64,000 bases of DNA from Viridothelium virens (lineage: Eukaryota; Ascomycota; Dothideomycetes; Trypetheliales; Trypetheliaceae), in NCBI GenBank assembly GCA_010094025.1, contig ML991858.1, positions 1-64,000 of the forward strand, written 5' to 3'. A model generated the notes under the pieces. It worked only from the letters and a program-made list of their open reading frames with translations, was not told the origin of the DNA and ran no database searches. How positions within the stretch are numbered: the stretch's first letter is position 1; the number at the start of each line of letters is the position of its first letter. Shown here in pieces: positions 20,369 through 31,968 of the stretch. Both the position numbers and the translations under genes were made by a program.

Positions 20369-23300
20369 TATTGCTGCTGTAAGCTCAACGCAATTGAACT
20401 GAGGGACTCCGAAGGGAAAGGACTCCTCTCTTAACAAAGAAGGCCAGGAGAGAAGAGAGGATAAGGAGAGAAATGACTCGCGGGCCGATCGTAAAGAGCA
20501 GCTCATATGCTGGCCATGGCGAGCTTATGTAGCTTCCGGGTATCCGTAACTATCGATCGTCGCTGGGTTGCAGTACCTCGCGGCAAATACCCAAGGACGT
20601 GGTATTTCTCAGAAGCTAAGGCAGGTGAGCAAGCCTTTGCAAATATCAGATGTGGGTATGGAGGAGCTCATCGAGCCGCTCCTTGTATGGAGTGACCCTT
20701 GTCGCGCTCACGAGCCCCACCTCGAAAGGGTCTGGCTGCACAGAATAGAGTATGGCGGCATCGTGAGCAGTGCGGACGGTTGGGATCAGGGCTCATTCGA
20801 TAGTTAGCTGGGCGCATATGTCGTTAGATCTGCAGAGACGGTTTGTGCCCCCGTGCGAAACTATGGAGGAGAAGTAAAAATATCTGAACCCTGGCAGATC
20901 GACATCAACGAGCTGCCCTATTGGCACCCTGGAGATGGACGGGCCAAGATTCCAGCCTCGGTTCCCTGTCATCAGCCGTTTCCTCCGGACTTGTTGAGGC
21001 GCTCGCTAATGCGCGGGTTAGAAGCTGTCCATCAGCGCTTTACCATCAGCGGCGCCTTTCCCCGGGTTCGCCAAGGACCCCAAGGAGATTTTTCAATGGC
21101 TGAAGCGCAAGCCATCGCTTATGCTTTCTGCAATTCAGTTTGGCAGGTGGCCATCAATAATACCTCTGTCATCCTTCGACCTGTCGGTATATGAAGGCGC
21201 CAAAATGATCGGTTCTCACTGGAGGCTAGGCTGCTGGAGTAGCAAGGCTATTGATATCTTTGGACAGTCGCTTGTGAAGAGCGATTTAGGTCGCACACCT
21301 TCCAAGAGCCACATATGCGGTCTCAGCGAGGTCGATTGTAGGTCCTGATGATTGACCTAGCGATTCAGACCTGGAAAAGTGATTGGAAAAGCGCACCAAT
21401 GAGTGTAGGCCTGTCCTCCAGTTCCACCACATCGAGCCCGTTTTCTGGCGCAGATGCAAACTGCGCGATGATGCGAAGACGATAACCTGTCCGGACATCT
21501 CTCCCCACGTGGCGAGAATACCGTCAAGGTCACACTATGAACTGGATGGTTTGCAAGAGAGTAGTAAGCAACAGCAGAAGTTTCGCTGGAAGGGGTCGAC
21601 CGCAGTCTGCATGGAGCTGGGTTTGGCTAGCGAGATCTGCATTACCCTTAACAGGAATCCCATGCTTTTATCCGAGTGGAGGCAGAACTGAATAATGCAA
21701 ACGCCTGCGAATGCTCTTCGATGTAAGTGGGTGATACCTCCATACAGATCATTGTCGCTTCCCCTGTACATACTGACACATCCAGGTATCTATGCTGCAC
21801 CTAATAATACCTGATCTATCTGCCGACGGGAGAAGCGACAGGAGAGTTGTCACGCGCTCTTTCCTCCGCAGAAGTGGCATGATAGCTGTCCAGCCATTGA
21901 CCAGGGTGTGGCTCTCTCCAAACGAGGCTGAATCTAACCAAGCACCTAAGGGTCCAACACGCATGGTGGTGGTGGTAGGGCAGGGTAAGGTACGTGGGTA
22001 CCTACAGGGTCGGCATCAGACGGGAAGGTCCGACCTACCTGGCGGTGCTCGCCGTATGTGGAGAAGTCTCCGCTATCTCCCATCCTCCTCTTATCCAACA
22101 TAAAAACAAATACAAAGCCTACCGTTAGGTACCTACGTAGTACAATCTGTACGTCGGCGACGTTTGAACCCGTCGTGCGGACTGCATTGAACGGCTCTCA
22201 CCGCCTCTTGTTGGTTTTACGTTCCGTTGAGGTAAGAGGCATCGTTTGCTCCTGGCGAACCCGCCACAAAGCCCCACCAGGGCAAATGAGAGATGTATGA
22301 GGTAACTGCACATCAGCCTCGAACTCCGTAATCTTGCATACAAAGCCTCATCAATAAACTGTAAACTTGTGCCATTCCGGCGTGGATCAATCTTGGAGAG
22401 GTCTTGCTGATAGCAAGGTACCCAGCGGTAGCATGCATTTACTTCTCTATAAATAGCTACCTTATGTAATTCCAGCCTCGTGGACATTGGTAAAAGAACA
22501 AACATTTCTTGAATACAAAGTCAACCCAGCGGCACAGTGACAACGTGCAAATAACCACGAAGTCCCAATTTACATTGGGTAACAGATCTCCTGTTACCCG
22601 AATCATCATTCTCTACAGGTGATGGTGAATCGAACCACGTACTTCGTGCCGATGGTACGTCCTTGCGTATTGTTGGCGTTCTGACGGTCGAACCGAATGC
22701 AAGATAGCCGCCCCTAGCCTAAGAACACTACCTGATGTTTAGAAAGGGAGAAATGAGACTTGAGGACAGGACCAATCCAGTGGCCTAAGCAAGCAGATGG
22801 CCATTTCAGGCCCACAAAATTCATTATGTTCCGGCCGATTGTTTCCCGACACGAAAAGCAACTCACACCGGATCGTTCGTATGGAGCCTTGCCTGTTTGC
22901 ACACCCGAAGTCTTCGTAATTGAATACAGCAACATCCAAGCAGTTGCTCAGTGTATCATCGTATCGAGTCTAAAGAAGCCTTACCTGAAGAACCCCTGCC
23001 CCACGTCACGTACGCGTACACTTTGGCCGGCAGCCGTGTCCTTGAGTACCGGCGACATCCGCATCTCCGCAGACTGTCTCCAATCCACGTTTCTGATTGC
23101 GCGCGGCAAAGAAGCTACGAAGGCTTCGAACCACCGTGCGGGCTCAAGACGCCAGGCTTCTGCGCAACGTATCTAATTCTTTGGCCGCCTCCCACGTGAG
23201 ATGATCGAGCCTAGCAGCCGAGTCTTGACCAACGCACTGCAAGTTATCAGTCAGACAAAAGCTTGCGACTGTACCAGTTCATACTGATTCGACACAATAC

Positions 23301-24232
23301 TCGAAGTTCGTGCATTCACGTGCCCTGCGCCTCATTCTGATTCAAGGTGTTGAAAGACGTCGCATCTCTGTGGGGATGCATGCGACCCTGTTGCACCGTG
23401 CCTCAGACTAGAATTCCTCAGCAATGAGACTCCGCTTAGGAAACACAGCAGTTCAGGAAGCATGATTGAACGATGTCGGCCACTTACCTGGACTAATGAT
23501 TTCCTCTGGAAGGATAGACCGCTCGATGTGTCGATACTGAAAAGGACCTGTGCTGAGGGCCAGCTATTTAGCTAACTGTATAAACGCAGCCCGCATAGAG
23601 CAACCAAATTATATTATTACCAGTGATGGTTGTGATAGAGCGAATGAATCCAGCTAGACTGGTTCATGTGAACATTGGTCACTGCATTGCTAGTGAAATA
23701 AGGACTGCCGCTGTGCGTGTTCATGAATGCTTGTTCGAAATAAGTGTGTCTTTGAGTTGGAAGAAGTGAAGACTTAAGAAGCCGCCAGGGGTCAGTACAA
23801 CGACAACATGACTGTGAAAAGGTGCCAGCAGCGTGGATGTTAGAGATGCACGGTCGAAAAAACGTGCCTCGACGGCCAAACCGTATCTAGAGACAACGAA
23901 GTTGGCACGAATGAACGACAAACCGGTCTTTCAGGTTCTTCGTACTTGCCATCCTTGGCAAGAGTAGTTGGGAGGCCTTGGATAAGGGCGGTAACGCGAG
24001 TAAAAGTGTGGAGATCAAAAGAGCGTACAGGCTAGAAAGACAAGCCTGTAAAGACGAAAGCTTGAGGCTCAGGAAGAAATGGAATTAGAGAAAGCTTTTA
24101 GATGTCATACTTCTACATCGCATACAAACCAAGCTATTGATGAAGGCTTTCAAGATCAAAATGCATCAGCACGAAATGACAGGCAGCTTCAGTGCGCACA
24201 AGATGCCCCCAGATTTTTTCTACAGAGAACTT
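20369..24232. other. Long intergenic stretch (3.9 kb)
   Basis: A pyrimidine-rich leader of the oxidase gene lies at about 20390-20480 on the minus strand. The rest holds only short frames (largest 138 codons at 22760-23176) with no recognisable motif. A B-box-like GGTTCGATTC on the minus strand near 22628-22637 has no matching A box or cloverleaf. Confidence 0.55.
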
Positions 24233-25188
24233 TTATCTCTCTCCTGCTAACCTCCGGCCTTGTACTTCTGTCAACGCTCTCGTTCCACTCAGGAATGCCA
24301 CAACTCCCACGACAGCGACAGCAGGTAATGTCTGAAACAGATTCAAAGATGTGTAGTACGCGACGAAGATGCCCTCCAATGCTAATATAGATAGAAAGAA
24401 GACGCCATGTGCGGCAGGAGCGGTATCGAATGCCTTAGGCAAATGGCTGAAATTGGCCCCGACTGTGAGCCATGTCCCGAGGAGCACCGGCAAGGTAGCG
24501 AATATGGCAAGGGAGAAGACGATGGTAATCAAGACGTTGGGACTCTTGGGGTCCGGCTTGAAGATGTGGTGGATTTCGGGTTGCTTCCCGTACCGGACCG
24601 GTGCCGCGGTTTCCATTGGAGCGCTAGGATCGCGCTGAAGGTCGATTTGAAAGACCTCAGTATTGATGGGAGTAGATGCGCCGAAAGAGCCGAGGACAAT
24701 GGATGCTATGAGGTGTGATGTGCTTGCAAGTAATTGGAGCGGGATGTCCCTTTGAGTCTGTGTTTGTTAACCACTGCTAATCCATTCGTGGCCATCGTTC
24801 AACTGACCAATTCAACTTTGCCCTTTCCATTCTCTTTCAAGCTGAAAGGAAAAGCTTCCTCAAGTCCCGAAGCCGTGTCGGCAATTGTAAGAAATGCCTG
24901 GTGGGGCCTGGCGGGCTTCTTGCCATCCGTCGTCGTCAGGACGATCTTCAGCGAGTCTGCACCTTCGAGTGTGACAGCTTTCGATAAAGGAGATTTGGGA
25001 TCAAGTCTGTACACGATAATAAGTACAAATAAAATACAGATTGCTGGATTGGCCTACTTCTCTTTCAATCCACCTCCAACGCCCGTACCTTTGCCCTGAA
25101 CTGTCAGAGTAGCATCGCTGAAGCTCCAAGATGCGGCAGAGACAGCGCTGGCACTTAGAAGAGCTACAGCTCCGTATAAAGTCCGCAT
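24233..25188 (-). CDS. SWP1: Oligosaccharyltransferase subunit Swp1 / ribophorin II
   Basis: Exons 25188-25058, 25006-24808 and 24757-24233 (reading order) give 284 residues; introns are GT-AG, 50-51 nt. A signal peptide (MRTLYGAVALLSASAVSA) is followed by a luminal beta-rich part (LDPKSPLSKAVTLEGADSLK), then RYGKQPEIHHIFKPDPKSP and three hydrophobic C-terminal helices (for example LITIVFSLAIFATLPVLLG). This order is that of fungal Swp1, the ribophorin II homolog of the OST complex that transfers the dolichol-linked glycan to Asn in the ER. Length matches yeast Swp1 (286). Identification rests on the C-terminal membrane domain with its PEIHHIF-like lead. Confidence 0.9.
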
Positions 25189-26007
25189 GACGGCGAAAAA
25201 GATGGAGTTTTGCGAGTGATGGTGAAGACAGCAGCGATGAGAAGAGCTTTTGGATGATGGAGCTACGTTGCCTGAAAAGGTGGTGTCGGGACCAGCCGAG
25301 TATCCCTGCCACCGAATCCTGGGCTGTCTCCGTTAACCTCAACAAGACAAAGGCTCTTCATGTCGCGTCAGAAAATGCAAGGCAATGGGTCTGATCAGCT
25401 ATTAGAAGTCTAAAGTGCCCTTTAAGTGGCACGACGACTTCACGAAATGTTCATCAGCTTCGCGGGGATGGATGCTAGGCTCCGCCCTTGTGAAATCAAG
25501 CCTCTGCGTTAGACAATGCAGTAGGAAGCCTTGTGGCAGTAGAAACAGTGATGGACTTGCAAGGTATTCACAAAGTTGCGCTGTGGTTGTTCCCATGTTT
25601 GATGCCATTTCTGAGGACTTAATTGTGGAGTACGCTATGTTCAGTGACTTTCTATTTGCACCAACGTTAGCTTTTCCTTTCTTAACTGCTCGACGTTATA
25701 ATTCCTCTCTTGTGCAGTAAAGTCGCTCGCCAGAACGGCCATCCTCATCGCACAGTCTTGTCGTATTCTTCTTCAATAACTCACAATATCCACCGCTCAT
25801 ATGCTCAATGCTTCCGGTTTTCTAGATCAGAAGGTTCTCTCGAGCAAGCTATCTCGCACAAACCTTTTGCAGTTGACACTTAACTGGAAGCTTTTCGCAT
25901 CACCAGATCTGTCTTGAAGCGATGACATCTATTGAAGGCATCAAGCACCAGAAATTCCGGCAACCAAATACTCTAAGCACGCATGACCGACCTTGAGCGC
26001 CACAGCG
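25189..26007. other. Divergent promoter region SWP1 / 26008 gene
   Basis: 819 bp between two divergently transcribed genes. CT-rich patches near 25735-25790 suggest a transcription start for the plus-strand gene. No other feature besides the uORF entry. Confidence 0.5.
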
Positions 26008-26021
26008 ATGGAAGGTCATAA
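25983..26021 (+). promoter_or_regulatory. Upstream ORF overlapping the main start
   Basis: ATG at 25983 opens a 12-residue frame (MTDLERHSDGRS) that ends at TAA 26019-26021, 11 nt past the main ATG at 26008 and in another frame. If it lies in the mRNA leader, it would lower initiation at the main start or need leaky scanning. Confidence 0.5.
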
Positions 26022-27048
26022 GATTGACCCATACCATCCAGCGCACGCCTCTGAAATTGCTAGCCGAAAAGACAGTGATATGTCAAGCAGTATCGAGCAT
26101 GGCACGGATCCTCCTGATCACTGTACATCCTTTCCGACAAACCCCGATGGCAGTACGCCAAGATCTGGCCACGTCCATCAGTCCCCCGTGCAAAAGCTCA
26201 AAATCAAGGTAAGACAACCCACATCAAATGACAAAGAAGCATCCGAAGCGGTCTCACGGAAAAAACTACGTATCGCGACAACACAGGCAAGCTCTACGCC
26301 CCGGCGCAACCCCAACCGATCTCGCCGAAAGCAAGGATCTGCCAACGATCACATCGAGCGGAAACACCCACAGAATGTGAGTTACGCTCACATCGACCTC
26401 CAAAAATCCCGACGGTGCGATGGCAACCTCGTCAACAAGACCAACGGTCAGGACTCGAAAATGCCACGGGGACAACCATTCCTAGCCAAGGCACAATCAA
26501 GGCTCACTCAACGAACGCTCAAACTTCTCGAACGCGGAGCCCTCCAATCTGCGACCGACGCACCACAGATCGACACCGAGGTCGCAGAGGTCCTCTGGCA
26601 CCTTGCCCAAGAATTCGAGAACCAATGGCATGACGGCACGCCCAACCCGCTCGTTCATGACCCAGTCATCCGCGACCACTGCAAACGAACCATTGAGAAC
26701 CTCCTCAAGGGCGGTGGTCCCGTGGTCAACAGCATGATTCCTACTATCGAGTCCCGCAAGCTGTCGCAACTGTACTACAATTTGATCAGGCTTTCCGAGA
26801 AGGAATCTAAGAATGGCTCCGGGAATAATATGAGAGTGGCAGCGCGTGAAGGCATACAGAGAGGAGAGGCGGGCATGAGTTGGGCTAGTCTACCTGGAAT
26901 GCGCTTCCGGTTCGGGGGGGAGGCATCCGGGTCATCCTCGATGGATTTTAGAGCATTTCCTGCACGCAAAGCTGCTGAAGATGGAGAAGGTGCAAATGGG
27001 GAAGGGGATGTCGAGGAAATGGATGTTGTGGAAAGCGCATCAGTATAG
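26008..27048 (+). CDS. Hypothetical basic/acidic protein, probably nuclear
   Basis: 346 residues from the ATG at 26008 (MEGHKIDPYH), the first in-frame ATG. The N-terminal half is polar and basic (VQKLKIKVRQP, VSRKKLRIATTQ, PRRNPNRSRRKQG), which suggests nuclear localisation and disorder. The middle is helical (AKAQSRLTQRTLKLLERGAL ... EVAEVLWHLAQEFENQW ... CKRTIENLLKGGG), and the tail is acidic (DVEEMDVVE). No known domain recognised. GTAAGA inside the N-terminal part (26210) could be a splice donor, but I find no matching acceptor that improves the frame. Divergent from SWP1; translation may be limited by the overlapping uORF. Confidence 0.7.
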   Translation: MEGHKIDPYHPAHASEIASRKDSDMSSSIEHGTDPPDHCTSFPTNPDGSTPRSGHVHQSPVQKLKIKVRQPTSNDKEASEAVSRKKLRIATTQASSTPRRNPNRSRRKQGSANDHIERKHPQNVSYAHIDLQKSRRCDGNLVNKTNGQDSKMPRGQPFLAKAQSRLTQRTLKLLERGALQSATDAPQIDTEVAEVLWHLAQEFENQWHDGTPNPLVHDPVIRDHCKRTIENLLKGGGPVVNSMIPTIESRKLSQLYYNLIRLSEKESKNGSGNNMRVAAREGIQRGEAGMSWASLPGMRFRFGGEASGSSSMDFRAFPARKAAEDGEGANGEGDVEEMDVVESASV

Positions 27049-27936
27049 ATCAATGTGACTTTCCTGACTGGTAGATTGAAGGATTAATGAGGATTTTGGT
27101 GTGGGAGACAACCTATACTCAAATGGAAAGGTTACTGACTATAATTTTCTGTGAGTGAATGCTCTCCGTTTCTCATGCTCTCCTGGGATGAGCTGCGTGT
27201 TTACAATGAATGTGGAATTCTAAGAAAATCTCGTCTATTAGATTTCCAAAAATAATAACAATCCTGTTCTGGCTACTGGTGCGATAATGAACCAAGTCCA
27301 GCATTACATTCGCGAGCTTAGCTTTGATAGACCACGGTATGCCTTACGCTGTGAAATTCTCGTCTTGTGAAATGGAAAAGACTGAGTGAGGATGGTTGAG
27401 AACGCAGAGAGCAAAGAGCCGTGGCATGGATCTAATGATCCAGGGCTAGCTCCATTACTCTATGATCTGGAATTTACAGTTCTTTCGATTCATCAATTTG
27501 AGCGCATTGATACCCATCCCTCCTTTTTCTCATGGTCTCCCTTCAGGGCTGTTCTGTTCAAATTACCCCCGTCTGAATAGTGCTCAAAGTTCTGTTACCA
27601 AAATCTTCTTCTCCAAAAATAGGCGTGACAAAGAACATTCAGAATATTGACAGCGGCGGGAGACTTGAAGCTGTCATGAGACTTTTCTGGAGTTGTTTGC
27701 CTTCATCACTGGGTCATCAAAAACAGCAGACACGGATAAGATGATGGAAAACCGCGGCCAAAACATAAAAAAAGACTGCAGAACACCAGACAGCATGACA
27801 GACAAATTATATGATAGATACTCTAAGCCGCATAGCGCTACCAGCTCGAATCAGATAAGTTTGAAGAAAACCATATGTACCACATCGATGTAACCATGTT
27901 GGTCGCGCTTGTGCAAGTAGGTATTAACCATGCAGG
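27049..27936. other. Intergenic upstream of the Tc1-like element
   Basis: AT-richer DNA with no frame above 66 codons. It was contiguous with 29359-29754 before the transposon inserted. Confidence 0.55.
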
Positions 27937-28106
27937 CACGCGGGTGCCAAAAAAACTGATACACGAAAATCTCCCCCACCATAGCTCCGCACCTAAATTT
28001 CTATGTAACTAGATGCTGCGCACAACGCCTAAATATTCGTAAATTTTCAGATATCTATGAAGCCATTCAGAGCTATTTTCGTGATGTATGACGTCAAAAA
28101 ACCACA

Positions 28107-28138
28107 GTGCCTACGTGCCTACGTGCCTACGTGCTTGC
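28107..28138. repeat. 8-bp tandem repeat inside the transposon
   Basis: GTGCCTAC occurs three times in a row followed by a variant GTGCTTGC, between the transposase stop and the left terminal repeat. Likely slippage. Confidence 0.85.
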
Positions 28139-28147
28139 CTATCTGTC

Positions 28148-29131
28148 TCAATATCCTGTCATCTTGCCCTCACCTTGAGTGACTGCATCTAGTCGTTTAG
28201 GCATCTCGTCAACCCTAGGATTGATGAACCTAGGTGTAACCCTATCCCATGCCTCCTCTGCTATCTCCTTCGTGGTGTTGTTGTCCCAATGTGGGTACTT
28301 TTTGAGGGCTTGTTTTAGTGGCTGCCAGCAATTCTCAATGATAGAAAGGTCTGGGGATCCTGCGCAGTTGAAATAGTGCTTCATCTTAGCATCTTCCTTC
28401 CATTTCTGCACAGGACATCTTGCTCTATTCCTGCCTTTGTTGCCGTGACCTGAATCTCCATCTTTTTTAAGTATGAAATGATCACCTTTATCTAGCTATG
28501 GCTTCACAATAGGCTTAAGTATCTGCTTTAAATAGACCTCCTTTAACATCTTCCCGTTCGTATTACCAGGCACATTATACCAAATCAGGTCTGTTTTGAA
28601 GTCCCATCCAACGGCAGCCCACGCGTGAAGGCGTTTGGAGTTAATATTTAATGAAGTATCATCCTGTTCTTGGATACAGTCAAAACAGTATTGTTCACCT
28701 GGCTTTCTAATGATTCTTAGCTTCCCCTGTGGCCCTACACCCTAGTGGACCTTATCTGAGAAGCGTACAGGCCTCCAATCCTCTGGATTTGGATAGCGTT
28801 TAAGCATGACCTTCGCGTACTCCACACGCCTCTGTGCGAGATCTTTATTCACCCAGCCCTTTCTGCATGCTATACACTTGTGGTAGTCCATTCGTCCCAT
28901 AGCTCTTTGTATTGTACGGCTGGAAACATCAAGGCCACACTCATAACCAAGCTGCTTCCACGTGAGGGCCTTCGCAGCGAAGCCTTCGTCCTCCAAAACC
29001 CTCTCCATTTCGCGGATCTCTCGTGGAGATATTAAGGGACGTCTGCCTCTATGTTCATCTTCATCCTGATTGTGGTGTCTACGCGGAGAACTGTCAGGGT
29101 GAAGCATCCTCCATCCAGTAGCGTGAGACAC
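28148..29131 (-). pseudogene. Tc1-like DDE transposase with two nonsense codons
   Basis: Reading from 29131 to 28148 in one frame, only two stops interrupt about 325 codons: TAG at 28744-28742 (after FSDKVH) and TAG at 28498-28496 (after PIVKP). Both fit TGG to TAG. The N-terminal part has the helix-turn-helix region (LTWKQLGYECGLDVSSRTIQ). Catalytic blocks are FSDK (family FSDE), KKDGDSGHG (family EEDGDSGHG) and SPDLSIIENCW. The Glu to Lys changes in two blocks are G-to-A as well. So it is a recently lost transposase, not self-mobile. The true 5' end may include more codons up to about 29270. Confidence 0.85.
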
Positions 29132-29358
29132 GTCAAAATGTCGAAATACATCTGCCTTAGTGTGCTGAATATTATGAGCATTTAGATATTCGATAGCGCC
29201 TTTGACCTTAGCCTTCGTAGGTGATGTGAAATCAGGTTCCCCTAGAGCTTGTGTGCGTGCATTCTCTGCGATAGTAATTTAGGTGGGGAGCTATGATGTG
29301 GTGAAATTTCTATGGTGCGGGGAGATTTTCGTGTATCAGTTTTTTTGGCACCCGCGTG

Positions 29359-29754
29359 GCAGGGCAGCCTCCCCTGGGCCGGACGATGGAGAATCTTCGG
29401 GACGCTTTCAAGTGTCACTGCAGGTCAAAATCTTGGCAAGATGTTGTTGAGCTTTGGTAAACAAGACTCCTTCTTTGCCACCGCGTTGCAGCGGAAGCAA
29501 ATCTTTCCTTCGATCATGATTCCATAAGTGATGTGAAAAGTGTGTCGAACCGGTAATATGTGCTCAAAATGACCGAAAGCCGTCGGACATCAGAGTCCTC
29601 GTTTATGTATATATACTCTATACTACTCATGATCCAGAAAGAAACTGTACTCGACGCCCCAGGCGCCCACGCTGATTATACAGGTTCCCCTCATACCTCG
29701 TATCTCTCACGGCCCAGAAGACTTGTCTTTACAGCTTTCATCAACATCCCGCAC
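29359..29754. other. Intergenic right of the transposon
   Basis: About 400 bp up to the stop codon of the SDR gene. No frame or motif of note. Confidence 0.55.
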
Positions 29755-30955
29755 TTACCATGACGAGTGCCCGCCATCCATCCTCAAATCCGCACCGGTC
29801 AAGAAAGAGCTCGCGTCGCTCATCAAGAACACCGCAGCCCCACGATATTCTGCAGGTTTGCTCAGTCGGCCCAACATATTCTCCTGCGGCCAGTCACGCC
29901 GGCGCTCCGGATACTGCTCAAATAAGGCATCCACCATGTCAGTGAGAATATATCCCGGCGAGAGCGAGTTGACTCGAATGCTCTGGTGGGTAGGGGATGC
30001 GGATGGGCGGGCCGTATTGGCGGGGGAAGGCGGCAAGTTGCCCCATTCGGAAGCTAGGTTACGAGCGAGTTGAAGAACAGCGGCTTTGCTGGAGTTGTAT
30101 GCCGGACATATGAGACCCTATCACACTGCGATCAGCAATCGGGTGGAGGGGGTGCGAAAAAATTACGGAATAGGGAATACATACCCGGTTGGCGATGGTA
30201 CCGCTCATGCTGCCGATGAGACAGATGCTGCCGCCCCGGCCGTACTTGATCATTTGACGGGCGGCTGCCTGAGCAGTCATGAAGACGCCAGTCACATTGA
30301 TATGCAAGATATTGTCGATTTCCTCGGCGGGGTATTCAATGGCGGGGATTTCCTGCTGGATACCGGCTGCGGCAATGAGACCATCAAGACGACCGTGTTC
30401 ATTTCCAATTGCCTCAACGATCTTGTTGAGGTTCGGCACGTCTCGAACATCGATTCTGTGGTAGTGGAGAGATGTACCAAGCTCTTTGGCTCGTTTGGCA
30501 ACTTCATGGAAGGCCGGTGAAGGCTCGGGTAGACGGTCAAGGGCATGAACTGGAGGGTGAGATTAGCGACACGCTCATGCTCAAACAGTCAGAATACCAG
30601 TGTTCCTACCTGTTGCACCGGCTTCCAGCAACGCCTCTGCTTGGACTAAGCCCAACCCTCGAGCAGCTCCAGATACCAGAATCACCTTGTCCTGCAAGCT
30701 GAACTCTGGCATGCGGGCGGGTGTGCCCAGGGCGATACTGCCACCAGATTCTGACATGTCTTTTGTGGTAGTGTGGGCTTTCCTAATTGCTAGATGACTG
30801 GCGGAGCTCTTCACCGGTCCACCAGAGATGCAGGGGGGCTCATGTCTAAAGCTCGTAGGTTTGACTCTGGAGGGTGCCAAAGCTGAGCAGGCGGTTGGTA
30901 CACGCGTACAACTCCTCAAGGCACCAGATGTACGAGTACGTAAGTAAGTACTCAT
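29755..30955 (-). CDS. Short-chain dehydrogenase/reductase, polyol-dehydrogenase-like
   Basis: Exons 30955-30610, 30549-30185 and 30117-29755 (reading order) give 357 residues; introns are GT-AG, 60-67 nt. After a long Arg/Ser/Thr-rich leader (about 85 residues, few acidic; mitochondrial-type) comes the Rossmann motif SGAARGLG, then AAAG, the catalytic Ser in LIGSMSG, and YNSSK (Y-x-x-x-K). The end GADLRMDGGHSSW is the usual SDR C-terminus. It resembles classical SDRs of the arabinitol/mannitol/sorbitol dehydrogenase group; the substrate is inferred only from overall likeness. A 13-residue Pro/Ala-rich insertion (LPPSPANTARPSA) lies after the YxxxK helix. The start at 30955 was preferred over 31018 because the latter is deep in the leader. 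Confidence 0.87.
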
Positions 30956-31968
30956 GATGGCTATAGTGTGTTGGGCTGGAGATAAACTGGGAATCGGGGT
31001 TGAACAACAAATATTCAAGAACTGGCTTCTGAGGAAATGTTTGAGATTACGATGCTCTGGATCCGGAAGCTGTGATGCCAGGAGCAGGGGCGAAGAGGAG
31101 CAGGAAGAGGAGCAGCAAGAGAAGCAGCAAGTTACAATGAAGAAAGTAAAGAACAGGAGGAAGACAGAATTTTAGAGCGACGGAAACTTGAGAGCTGCTT
31201 GCTATGAATTGGTGCGAATCATTGGTTTGACCGAACAACTCACCTTACCGCGTCATTATCCGTGACAGCCGTTTGGCACGAGACGCGGAACCTGGGGGGT
31301 TCTCACGCAATTCTTGGTTCCAAGCTTCCGGAAAGACCAATTTGGGCCTTGTATCGGCGCCTGGAGTTTCATGGCAGTCTTAGATGGCGACAAAAGTTCA
31401 GGGCGGGGGAATGCGGGGCCTTGAGATGAGCGAGCTCGGATTACCAGGATAGGCAATCCCCATCCGTCGCCCTGCGATAAGGCAGGGAAACTTGTCGTTG
31501 TCTGCCAAGAGCGTGGCAAAGGTAAGTACCTATCTACCTATAAGGTAAAGTAAAGCACTAGAGGTAGCACAGTCGGATCATGGCCGTGAGCTTTCAAAGC
31601 CCGAAGAAGGGGCAATCATGTGACCCGTCTCATGGACGTCACTTTGAGGTCAGACACGGGAAAGTTTGTTTTCTGCACATTGAAATCTGTGAAGTCCAGG
31701 AAATACGGCATATCGTCAGGGTTGGCAGACGGTCTGCTCACCGGTGGTACGATACGGTGATATAGTATGCGGGCTCGCAGATCTGAGCACGCAAGCTAGC
31801 TCCTAACGCCGCGGTCTCGAACCCTTATCGTAGTTGATGGGGATGGTGATTGTCCTGGAGATATCCAGACAGCGACGTCAAATCGCACACGGGTCTGTTT
31901 CGTTCCGATTTTTCTTTTGGGAATATCGCGCATTGCCGAGTCTTCTTGTTTGTTTCTTTTGATCTGCA
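30956..31968. other. Divergent promoter region SDR / amidase
   Basis: About 1 kb between two divergent genes. It holds a purine-rich run (about 31085-31160) and no convincing gene. Confidence 0.55.

Larger units (their letters stand above)
27937..29358 (-). mobile_element. Tc1/mariner-like transposon, about 1.42 kb, RIP-damaged
   Basis: Terminal inverted repeats of about 40 bp (starting CACGCGGGTGCC, then AAAAAAACTGATACACGAAA) bound the element; sub-terminal parts (CACCTAAATT) also pair. It carries one transposase on the minus strand. Flanks at the ends are GGC on both sides rather than the TA expected for Tc1 elements, so the exact ends or the target duplication are uncertain. Confidence 0.88.

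Noticed and set aside
22620-22690. Possible tRNA (B-box-like GGTTCGATTC on the minus strand)
   Set aside because: No A box and no cloverleaf pairing could be drawn. Similar isolated B-box-like strings near 31817, 37070 and 23136 were dropped for the same reason.
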